DNA from: Halicephalobus mephisto
Lineage: Eukaryota; Nematoda; Chromadorea; Rhabditida; Panagrolaimidae
Direction of reading: 5' to 3'
NCBI GenBank assembly: GCA_009193035.1
Contig: SWDT01000023.1
Span: forward strand, 1-64,000
DNA: 64,000 bases
The notes below the pieces were generated by a model. That model was not told the DNA's origin. It was given only the letters and a program-made list of their open reading frames with translations, and ran no database searches. The position numbers and the translations under genes are program-made. Positions 45,700 through 57,600 of the stretch are shown here, piece by piece (within the stretch, counting starts at the first letter, position 1; every line of letters begins with the position of its first letter).

Positions 45700-47630
45700 G
45701 TCCATATATAGGGTGGTCCATAAAGCAGAACTTGACGGAAATTTTTCGTTAAAAAATTACTTTAATTGCGTTTCGGCTTCGGTGAATTTTTATCGGTCTT
45801 GATTTCTCTTCCGGTCCTTTTAAGCCGCTTTACAGTCTTAATTTTCTAAATCAATTGAAACTGAAGCTAAAACAGAATCCAGTCTTGACCAGTCATTCCT
45901 CAAAAACCCTTTTTGTCGCGGCTTGTTCTCCGAAAAATGACAACTCTCGATTCTCTTGTTTTTGGATTTGTCAAAACCGATCCAGTCTCGATCCCAAGGA
46001 TCCTAAAAATAACCTTTTTTTACAATCGATTATTGTGTGACGATGTGAACCTATTCTGCTAAAGCGCAACTAATTCAAACATGCGGTCCCAGAACGAAAA
46101 TCCCTGAATATTAATTAACCGCGCTACTGTAGCTAAAACATCTGTTTATTAATTGCGTAATTTTAAAAATTACCTTTATTTTTATATTTTATTAATATAT
46201 TATAAAATTCTATTGTTTCACATGGTCCTGCAGCGAAAATCCCTGAATTCCAATTAACCGTCCTACTGTAGTTAAAATAACTATTTTGTGTAATTAGAAA
46301 TTTTTTCTATTTTTACTTCTATATTTATTTTTACATATTATTGGTATATCAAATGCTTTCAATATTTTCGAATATTTCAAATGGTCCCAGAACGAAAATT
46401 CCTGCATATCAATGAGTCACACCATGCTGGCCTAAAACAGCTACGTCTTAATTTTTATGTTTTTCATTGATTATTATTTTTATTATTTTAAATTTATTTT
46501 AATGATTTTTGTACTATTGTTGATACCAAATATCCTGTTTTTCTCTTTCAATTACAACCTAACATGTGAATTTTTTTCTTTCATTTTTTCTGGGAATTCA
46601 AGACTCGAAAGATAAGACAATCCTATTGGCCTAGCCTTGAATTCCATCGCTTTATTCTTTTTTTAGAGAATTTTGAATATTATTCAATTTTTACTTTTTT
46701 AATTTCGTTTGTATTAATTCCAAAAAATTGATTTTATTCAATTTCGAAATATCCTATGGTGAAGAAAGTTGTCTTTGATGAATTTTTTAGTTTTAATTTT
46801 TGGATAAAATTACAGAACACTTTATAAGGTTTCTAAATTATTCAGAATCTATTGGATACTTTTGGAGCCTTGCAGAAGTAAGCGCAAAATTTTATAACTC
46901 TGTCTTGGTTGGAAAATTCTGAAAATTCGTGTTGGGATAATTTTTCTGTTTTTATTAAAAAATTCGTGTCGGGATAATTTTTCTGTTTTTATTAAAAAAC
47001 TCTGAAAATTCGTGTCGGGATAATTTTTCTGTTTTTATTAAAAAATTCGTGTTGGGATCATTTCTGGTGATTTTATCATTTTTTATTTTAATTAAAAAAT
47101 TCATTTCAAAATTTTGATTTTTTAAAAATTTTAATTAGAAAATTCCAAAAATTTATTTTGGAATAATTTTTCGGGATTCCATTATTTTTGATCTTAATTA
47201 AAAAATTCTAAAAATTCATGTTGGGATGATTTTTTAGAATTTTATAATATTTTTGTGTTTTTACAATTTCATGATTTGGAACTTTCCAAAATCACATGAA
47301 CGCAAAATTTTATAATCTTTGGTCTCGACTGGAAAGTTCGAAAATTCACCTCAGGACTACTTTTCTGGAATTTTGTTGAAATTTTCCTTTTTTGCAGTAG
47401 TGTGATTTGGAACTTTCTAGAACCATGTAAACAAATTTTTCAACTTCCGGTCTTAATTGAGAAATTCCGAAAATCCGTGTCGAGATCATTTTTAGGATTT
47501 TATCATAGGTGTATATTTTTACGACAATGTGGTTGCTTTCATATTGATTGAGGTCGAACCGACGTTCCTTACGTGGTCGTTCTGGATATTTATAAACGAG
47601 CAGTAGAGTCTGCCTTCGAGTTCTTTGGTT
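45700..47630. repeat. Intergenic DNA with two dispersed repeat sets
   Basis: Three copies, near 46083, 46226 and 46382, of GGTCCCAGAACGAAAATCCC followed by TGAATATTAATTAACC and CTACTGTAG, spaced about 150 bp apart. From 46915 to 47060 there are four copies of ATTCGTGTCGGGATAATTTT followed by TCTGTTTTTATTAAAA. No gene is supported. Confidence 0.7.
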
Positions 47631-47632
47631 GT

Positions 47633-47806
47633 ATCACAGATAATCCACAATCACTCGTAATTAAGCGCATTCGATTATATTCATTTTTTTACATAAGAAT
47701 TGAAAAAAAATAAAGAATTACGATCTCATGTTCATTTTAAATTTCATACTCCTAATGAGTATAATCGAGTACGCTCAATTACGAGTAATTGTAGAGCATC
47801 TGTGAT
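47633..47806. mobile_element. MITE-like inverted-repeat element, 174 bp
   Basis: Left end ATCACAGATAATCCACAATC continuing ACTCGTAATTAAGCGCATTC; right end, inverted, TACGCTCAATTACGAGTAAT ending GCATCTGTGAT. The inverted match covers about 55 bp on each side, leaving a short A+T centre. No coding capacity. Confidence 0.8.
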
Positions 47807-48035
47807 GATGAAATTACGAAACAATTGTTGCATAAAATCAACGCCCAGGTTACTGTAGTTCTCGTGAGATCTCTGATGTTCGTGTCGAGACAATTTCATA
47901 ACAACACCCATTTCCGTTTTTTATAATTTAAGATATAAGATAAAAGATAAGATTAACCCAGCAATGTGGTCCCAACCTCGGGAAGTTGCCCCAGGACTTG
48001 CAATCCAACGTAGTGGATAGGACTGGAGAAATATA

Positions 48036-48263
48036 CCGTAAAACCTCTAATAGAAGTGCTGCTTGTCTATTGTTCAACCCCTTAAAAATGATGCCCTTCA
48101 AATGGAGGTGCTCTTCTATTTTTCAATGTCCCCCAAAAGGTACCCTTCTATTTTTTAATGTCCTGCAAAAGGTACCCTTCTATTTTTCAATGTCTCCCAA
48201 AAGGTGCTCTTCTAATAGAGGTGCCCTTCAAATGGAGGTGCCCTTCTATTAGAGGTTTTACGG
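48036..48263. mobile_element. TA-flanked MITE, 228 bp
   Basis: Perfect terminal inverted repeats CCGTAAAACCTCTAATAGAA and TTCTATTAGAGGTTTTACGG, flanked on both sides by TA, the target duplication of Tc1/mariner-type insertion. The interior holds tandem CTTCTATTTTTCAATGTC and CCCAAAAGGTACC phrases. No transposase, so non-autonomous. It lies directly beside the 5S-like segment at 48267. Confidence 0.88.
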
Positions 48264-48266
48264 TAT

Positions 48267-48338
48267 GTTAAGCATGGTCTTCGGAGACCGGTACTCACGT
48301 CGGTGACCAGATACTCTGATCCACCTCGGATCTACGGC
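48267..48338 (+). pseudogene. 5S rRNA-like 3' fragment
   Basis: The segment reads GTTAAGCATGGTCTTCGGAG, ACCGGTACTCACGTCGGTGA, CCAG. TTAAGC, then 17 nt, GTACT, then 6 nt, GGTGACC reproduces the order and spacing of the conserved 3' half of eukaryotic 5S rRNA, including its internal control region. The 3' end (CTCGGATCTACGGC) is loosely 5S-like. A TA-flanked MITE sits immediately upstream, where the 5' half should join. The sequence before the MITE is at best weakly 5S-like. A 5S pseudogene or a 5S-derived SINE are both possible. Confidence 0.45.
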
Positions 48339-48669
48339 TATAACACCCATTGGCTGAATACGGGGAGCCTTTTATCTTCCCATTTTAACCCAACAGTTTT
48401 ATTTATTGAAGATTCCTCCGCGATCAGTGCACCGGTCTGTGCCGGTTCTCGGGAATGTTAACCGTTTTTCCAAGTTCATCGGGGAGATTCCTAAACACTT
48501 GCGCGAGTCATTGGCCTAATTTCTTGAATCAATGTCAGTCTTTCCTTTTCTGTGCCGCCGACAAAATCTTTTTTATTTTTATTTCGAGTCCATTTTTAAA
48601 TATTTTTGAATATTTTATTTCAGAATGCAGATTCTGATTATCGACTACTGAATCACTTGAGCGATCAAA

Positions 48670-51600
48670 ATGGTTCTTATCACGAAGGTGTGTTTTGTTT
48701 GCCCAGATTCTTAAAATTTTGAAATCTTTTAGAAAATTCTTAAAATTTTGAAATCTTTTAGAAAATTCTTAAAATTTTGAAATATTTTAAAAAATTCTTA
48801 AAATTTTGAAATCTTTTAAAAAATTCTTAAAATTTTGAAATCTTTTAGAAAATTCTTAAAATTTTGAAATCTTTTAAAAAATTTTTAAAATTTTAGAATA
48901 TTCAGAATCTTTTAGAAAATGTTTAAAATTTTGAAATATTTAGAATTTTGTAAAAAATCCTAGAATCTTTTAGGAAATTTTTAAAATTTTAGAATATTCA
49001 GAATTCTTTAGAAAATTCTTAAAATTTTGAAATATACAGAATTTCTGACAATTCGAAATTTTTTAAATATTCTAAAAATTTCAAAACGAATTTTAAAACT
49101 GATTTTTTGGAAATTCTTTTTTCGATTAATTTCTCAATATTTTTAATTTTTAATTTATTATTCAAAAATAAAACAAACCACAAATCCTGTTCCGGAATCG
49201 ACAAGTATCACATTTCTATTGACTGGCTGGTCTTTCATCAGCCAGATTTGGTCATTGTAGTTATGTGATATTTGTATTTCAAAAATTCATATTTCAAAAA
49301 TTCATATTTCAAAAATTTATTTTTTCGAATATTTATATTCTAAAAATTCATATTCTAAAAATTCACATTCTAAAAATTCATATTTAAAAAATTTCTATTC
49401 CAAAAATTTATTTCTTCGAATATTTATATTCCAGAAATTTATATTCTAAAAATTCATCTTTCGAAAATTGTTTTTCTGAATATAAATGTTCTGAACAGAA
49501 ATATTTTATCACGATCATTTTAGTTTTGGATTTTTTGATTTAGAAAAATTAAATATTTTTGTTGATTACGGTAATTGTGAAATATTAAGGGTGATTTTAT
49601 ATGGATCGAGCCAGTTAACAAGGGTCAATATGGGGCTCCCATAGGGGCCAGGGTAATCTCGAGCGAAGGAGGAAAAATTTTGGTCGTTGATGATCAAGGA
49701 AACGAACAATGGCTTTCGGGAGAGAAAAAAATAAGGATAATGCACCCGACTTCGGTCCAGGGCGTCGAGGACATGATTCAGCTTGGAGATCTTCATGAAG
49801 CCGGAATTTTGAGGAATTTATTCGTCCGATATAAAGAAAAATTTATTTATGTAAATTTTATTTTTTATTTTTTAAAAAAAAATATAAATTTTAGACTTTT
49901 ACGGGCTCGATATTAGTGGCAGTAAATCCTTATTGTTCGTTGCCTATTTACACGGGAGAAATCGTCAGATTGTACAGAAATAAAAGAATAGGGGAACTTC
50001 CTCCGCACGTCTTCGCCATCGCCGACAACGCCTACAGTAATATGAGGATGAGTCAACGTGATCAATGTGTGATTATTTCTGGCGAATCTGGAAGTGGAAA
50101 AACAGAATCCACAAAATTGGTTTTACAGTTCTTAGCTACAGTATCTGGACAACATAGCTGGATCGAACAACAAGTTTTAGAAGCAAATCCGATCATGGAG
50201 GCCTTCGGAAACGCGAAAACAGTAAGAAACGACAATTCCTCGAGATTCGGAAAGTACATAGATATTCATTTTAATTCTTCCGGAGCCATCGAAGGAGCGA
50301 AAATCGAACAATATTTACTAGAAAAATCAAGAATTGTTTCTCAAGCAAACGAAGAAAGAAATTACCATATTTTCTACTGTATGCTTGCCGGACTTAATAG
50401 AGAAGAAAAACTCGAATTAGAATTACAAAATCCTTCCGATTATCACTACTTGAGTCAAGGAAGATGCTTAACGGCGGATGGAAGGAACGATGCTGCTGAC
50501 TTCAGCCAGATCAGATCCTCGATGAAGGTCCTCATGTTCAAGGATCCGGAAATTTGGTCGATTTTTAAAATTTTAGCAGCTATTTTGCATTTGGGAAACG
50601 TAAAATATCAAGCTTCTATGATAAACAACATGGAAGTTACTGATATAATAGACAAAAGTAATTTAACGAGAATTTCAAATTTGCTTCAATTAAAAGAAAA
50701 ATTTTTATCGACGGCTTTGACGTCGAGGTCCATCGTGACGAGGAACGAGAGGGTGGTCTCCAGACTCGGGGCCCTCCAGGCTCTGGACGTAAGAGACGGA
50801 CTTGTGAAACACATATACGGTAGATTATTCGTCCATATTGTCAAGAGGATAAATGAAGCGATTTTCAAACCTCAAAGAGAAGCTTTCAAAAGACGCAGGA
50901 CTTCGATCGGGATTTTGGATATTTTTGGATTTGAAAATTTCAAAAATAATTCATTCGAACAATTGTGCATTAATTTTGCCAATGAACATCTTCAACAATT
51001 TTTTGTCAGACATGTTTTTAAATTAGAACAAGCGGAATACGACGAAGAAAACATAAATTGGAGAAAAATCGAATTTACAGATAACCAATCAGCTTTGGAT
51101 TTGATAGCTTCGAAACCGTTGTCCATCATGTCCCTCATCGACGAAGAAAGCATTTTTCCTAAGGGCACGGACCAAACAATGCTGAACAAATTACATCAAA
51201 ATCACTCGAAAAATGACAGGTTATATGTGAAACCGAAGTCGGATTTGAACAAAGCCTTCGGAGTCAACCATTTCGCCGGGGTCGTCCTCTACAATGCCAA
51301 AGGATTTCTGGAGAAAAATCGGGATCAATTTGGAGGAGATTTGATGGAACTTATTCAAAGTACTTCGTTCAAATTTTTGAAAAATCTTTTTCAAGATGTA
51401 AATGACACTAATACCAACTCCAGAATCAAGCATACTGTAGGATCTCAATTCAGAAAATCCCTAGAAGTTCTGATGACACAATTGGGAAACTGCGATCCGT
51501 TTTTTATCCGATGTATAAAGCCAAACGAGTTCAAAACTGCCTTGTCTTTCGACAGGGATTTGGTTTTAAAACAATTGAAATATTCGGGGATGATGGAAAC

Positions 51601-54600
51601 GATCAGAATCCGGAAAGCCGGTTATCCCATCCGACACGATTACTTCAATTTCGTCTCCAGATATCGTGTTTTGATCCCAGGAATAGGTCCACCTGAGAAA
51701 ATCGACACTTATGTTGCTGCAAAAGTAATTTGCTCAAGAATATTTGGAGATTCAGGAGATTATCAATTAGGAAAAACCAAAGTTTTCCTAAAAGATAACC
51801 ATGATTTACTATTAGAACAAGAATACGAACGTCAATTAACAAAACACGCCACAAACATTCAGAAAATTATGAGGGGCTGGCTTCAGAAGAGAAAATACGA
51901 GCGAATGCGCATGGCCGCCATTATTATTCAGAAAATCTGGCGAGGTTACTCCCAACGAAGAAAGTACCAACAGGTCAGTTCCCGTTATTTCAGAAGAGCA
52001 TTAGTTTTAGTCGAAGTAGATTTTCAAATTAGTTACGAACCATATAAATATATAAATATATGCATATGAATATCTATATATTTATACATTTATATCTCTA
52101 TATATCTGTATATTTATATGTTTATATATGTATTTGCATATCTATATATTAATGTATATATGTTCATATATCTACATACCTATATATTTATGCATTTATA
52201 TATTTATATATTTATATATTTATACATTTATATATCTGTATATTTATATGTTTATATATGTATTTACATACCTATATATTAATATACATATGTTCATATG
52301 TTCATATATCTACATACCTATATATTTATGCATTTATATATTTATACATTTATATATCTGTATATTTATATGTTTATATATGTATTTACATATCTATATA
52401 TTAATGTATATATATGTTCATATATCTACATACCTATATATTTATACATTTATACATTTATATGTTCATATATTTATTTACATGTCTATATATTAATATA
52501 TATTTACTTATATCCTTATATATCCATTCAGAATCTCTTCTTCTTTTTCGAACACTCTTTTGGATACTAAGACGCAAAAAAATCAGTAGAATTTCATATA
52601 CTAACAGTAGAGGAATATATGAAATCTTTTTTGACGTTGAAGTTCGATTTTAGGATTTCTTTATTTTTTAACTTTCATATATGAATTTTAATAATTCTTT
52701 ACAATTTAATCTAAATTTATTAAAATTACGTAAGTTTACAAATAAAAATGTTAAAATTTAGCTTTTTTATATAAAGTAATCGAAAAATATAAATTTATTT
52801 TTTTTTATTTTCGATTTTAGGATTTTTTAAATTTCATATATGAATTTTAATAATTTTTTGTAATTTAATATAAATTTACTTAAATTACGTAATTTTTATA
52901 TTGGGAATTTATATTTCGATCCGGAAGATGATTTTAGAAAATTTCGGATTCTGATTGCTAATTTGAAAAAATTTCGATTTTATTAAACTCCGTTCCAAAA
53001 GACGAACTGGGTTCAATCTTTTGTCAGAAGAGCTATCCATCAAATTTTCAAGATTTCGATCACTTTTCGCGCTCGAGATTTCTCTAAATTCAAGGGTTTA
53101 TTTCAATAACGAAGCAATTTTTCCAAATTCATGTTTATCCTATTCGTCTAGCTTTTCCGGATCATTAAAAATTTTAAATGTTAATTTTAAATTTTTTATT
53201 TTCAAAAATCTTTAAATATTTTTAAAATTAATTTTAAATTTTTTTAAAGATTTTTAACATTTAAATTTTAAAAATTTAATTTTTTATATTTTTAAAATTT
53301 TTTTTATTTTTTTTTAAAATTTAATTTTTTTTATATTTTTTAAATTTAATTTTTTATATTTTTTTAATTTAATTTTTATATTTTTTTTATATTTTTTTAA
53401 TTTTTTTATATTTTTAATATTTTTTAATTTTTTTAATATTTTTTAATATTTTTTTAATTTTATTTTTTTTAGATTTTGTTGGGAGTTGCTCGATTACAAG
53501 CAGTTCTTCGATCGAAACAACTTGTTTCTCATTATCGAAAATTAAAAACTATCGTGACTGCATTCCAAGCTCATTGTCGTGGAAGTCTGATCCGGAACGA
53601 GTTGAGATCGAAGAGAAGCACTCGTGAAAGAAAAGAGGCCATGATTGCCAGAACAGAAGAGGTCCTTCCTGAAGCCACCTCAGCCGAGCCCCTAAATCCC
53701 GATATTGATGTAAGTTTTTATTTTTTAAATCAATCAAATTATATCCATTACTGTACATAATTCATTAAAAAATATCACTACAAAGTATAATTTTGTACTG
53801 TAGGACAATTCCTCCCTAAGATTATTTTCCCTAATTTCGTAATAATTTAATTTTTTAAACTATTTTCAAAAATTTTTAAAATAATTTAAAATATCAATTA
53901 AATAACAAAGAAAATTAACAAAAAAAAACGAAAAATTTGCAATAATTCTTTTTTTTAATATTTTCCCTAATTTCGTAATAATTTAATTTTTTAATTTTTT
54001 CAAACTATTTTCGAAAATTTCCAAAATAATTTAAAATATCAATTAAATAACTAAAAAAACTAACATAAAAAACAAAAAATTTACAATAGTTCATTTTTTT
54101 AAAAATATTTTCCCTAATTTCGTAATAATTTCATTTTTTAATTTTTTAAACTATTTTCAAAAATTTTTAAAACAACCTAAAATATCAATTAAATAACTAA
54201 AAAAACTTATTTTAAAATTTTTTAGTTTCTTCGTTATTAGTTTTATTAAATCTGTAAATTTCAATTTTTTAATAAAATTATTTCAGATTGATGACTGTTT
54301 CAATTTTCTTCAATCAGATTCGACGGAAAACAGAAACGATTCGGGTTCTCCCCCGAGTTCCTTGTCCCCGGCTTACTCCGTTCCAGATGTAGAACCTCTT
54401 TCGGAAGAAAATCTCTCCGGATATCAGTTTGTTAAATTTGCCGCGACTTATTTTCAAGGTCAAGCTTCTGCTCAACACGTCAGAAAAGCCCTCAGGCAAC
54501 CTTTGCTTTTTCACGAGAATAGTGGAGATCAATTGGCTGCTTTGGCTGTTTGGATAACTATATTGAGATTTATGGGGGATTTGCCAGAACCGAAATCTGG

Positions 54601-57600
54601 AGGAGATCTGAATTCTGACAAAACTCCCGTCATGACGAGGGTTTTTTCTTCTCTCGGAAAACAATACAGTAAGAACGATGTTGAATCTGCCTCTCAAGCA
54701 GCCGATTTCGAAGCTAACAACATGAAAGTAAAAAAATCAGGAACGATTTCGAAACGAATTGTGAATTTGACTCAGAGAAAAAAATTTAAAAATGAAAATT
54801 CTACAGTAAACGGAGATTTTGAAGGAACCGAAACGAACTCCCTACATTCCAACGGACTTCTGGAGAGCCGACCGACGACGAGTCTGGACAAGTTGCACTT
54901 CATCATCGGCCACGGGATCCTGAGGCCGGCCTTGAGGGACGAGATATACTGTCAGATTTGCAAACAATTAGTAAACAATCCATCGAAAAACAGTGCTGCC
55001 AGAGGCTGGATTTTACTTTCACTTTGTGTTGGATGTTTTGCTCCTTCTGAGAGATTTATCAAATATCTTTATTGCTTTATCAGAGAACAAGGTCCTCGAG
55101 GATCTACGAAATATGCAAATTATATAGAACATAGACTTCGAAGAACGGTCCAAAACGGGACCAGACATCAGCCTCCGAGCTACATCGAACTCCAGGCCAC
55201 GAAATCCAAAAAACCGCTGGTGTTGGCCGTGACTTTCATGGACGGGACAGTCAAGACCCTAAATGCGGATTCTGCCACGACTGCCAGAGAACTATGTACT
55301 CTTTTGAGCGAAAAAATAGGTTTAACAGAAAGTTTTGGATTTTCTCTCTACATAGCCCTGTTCGACAAGGTCTCGTCCTTGGGATCAGGGAACGATCACG
55401 TCATGGACGCTGTTTCGCAATGTGAACAGTACGCCAAGGAACAAGGCAGACAAGAAAGAAACGCCCCTTGGAGACTGTTCTTCAGGAAAGAAATCTTCAC
55501 TCCATGGCATAATCCCAAATCCGATCTCGTCAGCACTAATCTTATTTATCAACAAGTGATCCGAGGAGTGAAGTACGGAGAATACAGATGCGACAGAGAA
55601 GAGGATTTAACACTTCTGGCAGCTCAGCAATTTTTCGTGGATCAAAAAGGACCAGAATTGGAAATCGAAAAATTGGAATCTGCTCTTCCGAATTACTTAC
55701 CGGATTTTGAATTAACAAAAAAAGGAAAATCAACTCTAGAAAAATGGCTACAATCAGTAATGCATGTTTTTAGAAAAAAATTCACAACTGGAAAACGGCA
55801 TACTGTAGAATCCGTCAAAGAAGATTTAGTAACTTTTGCACAATACAAATGGCCGTTGTTGTTTTCTAGATTTTACGAAGCTTATAAGTTTGCCGGACCT
55901 CCGTTGCCGAAAAACGAAGTCATCGTGGCCGTCAACTTCACTGGAATCTACGTCGTCGACGATCAAGAACAAGTTTTAGTCGAATTTAGTTTTCCAGAAG
56001 TCAGTGGAATAACTTGTTCGACTTCAAAAAGACTTGGAACAGATACATTTACAATTCAGACGGTTTCTGGAGACGAATATACGTTCCAAAGTCCGAATTC
56101 AGAAGACATAAAAGAACTTGTGATTTATTTTTTGACTGGATTAAAAGAAAGATCTCGTTATGCTATAGCGATTCAAGATCAAAAACTCGACGACAAAACT
56201 ACTTATCTGGAATGCAAAAAAGGAGACTTGCTGATCCTCGCTGAAGCGTTCGGTCAAGCCACTCAGTTCGTCAAAGCAGAAAACACCAGGACCGGTCTTC
56301 ACGGGAACGTCGCCGTCGAAGGCATCTATGTCTTGCCGACGATGAACAGGCCAAATACTGAGATTCTGGAGTTCTTCAACAAACCGACAGACATGGCTCA
56401 ATTCCGACCCGAAAAAGGACTAAGTATGCTGGTTCCGAATCCCAATGCAGATCGACCGTATACTTTGGAAAAATTCGCAATTGATAATTTTAGAAGTGTT
56501 TCTAAAAGAAGTCTCTCATCCAGTGGCTCCAGAAGATCTCACGAACTTTGGAAGCACTCTAGAGAACCCATCAGACAGCCCTTATTGAAGAAATTAGAAG
56601 CCAAAGTTGAGCCATGTAACGACGCCGTGGCTTCGTACTTGGCGATTATGAAATACATGGGAGACCATCCGACAAAACGACCGCGACATCCGGTAGAACT
56701 GACTGATCTCATATTCCGGGCCCCTTTGAAATATGAAGTCCTCAGAGACGAAACTTACTGTCAGTTGATGAAACAGTTGACGGACAACCCTAACATATAC
56801 AGTGAAGAAAGAGGATGGGAACTTATGTGGCTTTGTATCGGTCTTTTTCCTCCTTCGAAGTCCCTATACAAAGAAGTCAATCAATTTTTGAAAACTAGAA
56901 TGATTCCAATCGCCGCAGATTGCATGAACAGACTTCAGAAAACCCTCAAGGCCGGTCAGAGGAAATACCCTCCTCATCACGTCGAAGTGGAAGCTATTCA
57001 ACATAAAACAACACAGATATTCCACAAAACATTCTTCCCCGACGGATCTAACGAAGCAATCGAAGTCGAGAGCTCAACCAGAGCCAAGGACTTCTGCAAC
57101 AGAATCGCCAATCGGTTAGGTCTCTACAGTGCTGATGGATTCAGTTTATTCGTCAAAATAGGCGAAAAAGGCAAGTTCAACATTTAGAAATTTAAATTAA
57201 AACTTATAATTGGAAAAATATTTTCTTTTAAATTCCCGCGCAAAAGTAAAAAAATTGTAATTTCTTAACACCGTACAAATCAACTACTTTCATAAATTTT
57301 AGAAGTTTTTAAAAATTCGTAATAAAATTTTTACAAAAATCTTTGTAATTTTTGAATTTCCCGCGCAAAGCGAGAGAGAACTTCAAAAGTAAAAAACGAC
57401 GATTCTGAGAACTTGTTCTGTTCCATAATAATCCTAAAATTTTCCAAAAATCTCCATTTTTACAATAATGAATTAATTTCAGTAATCAGTATGCCTGAAA
57501 ACGAATTCTTCTTCGATTTTGTTCATCAGCTGACTGATTGGGTCAGACAAAACCGACCGACAAAAGATCCTGGAGCCGCGCTTTTCGCTTACCAAATCTT

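Noticed and set aside
52128..52653. Overlapping Tyr/Ile-rich open frames
   Set aside because: Produced by the TATATTTA microsatellite within myosin intron 3.
52070..53472. Hidden exon for the myosin helix or fifth IQ motif
   Set aside because: No acceptor-bounded open segment with suitable charge or IQ pattern was found; exons 3 and 4 already join in phase.
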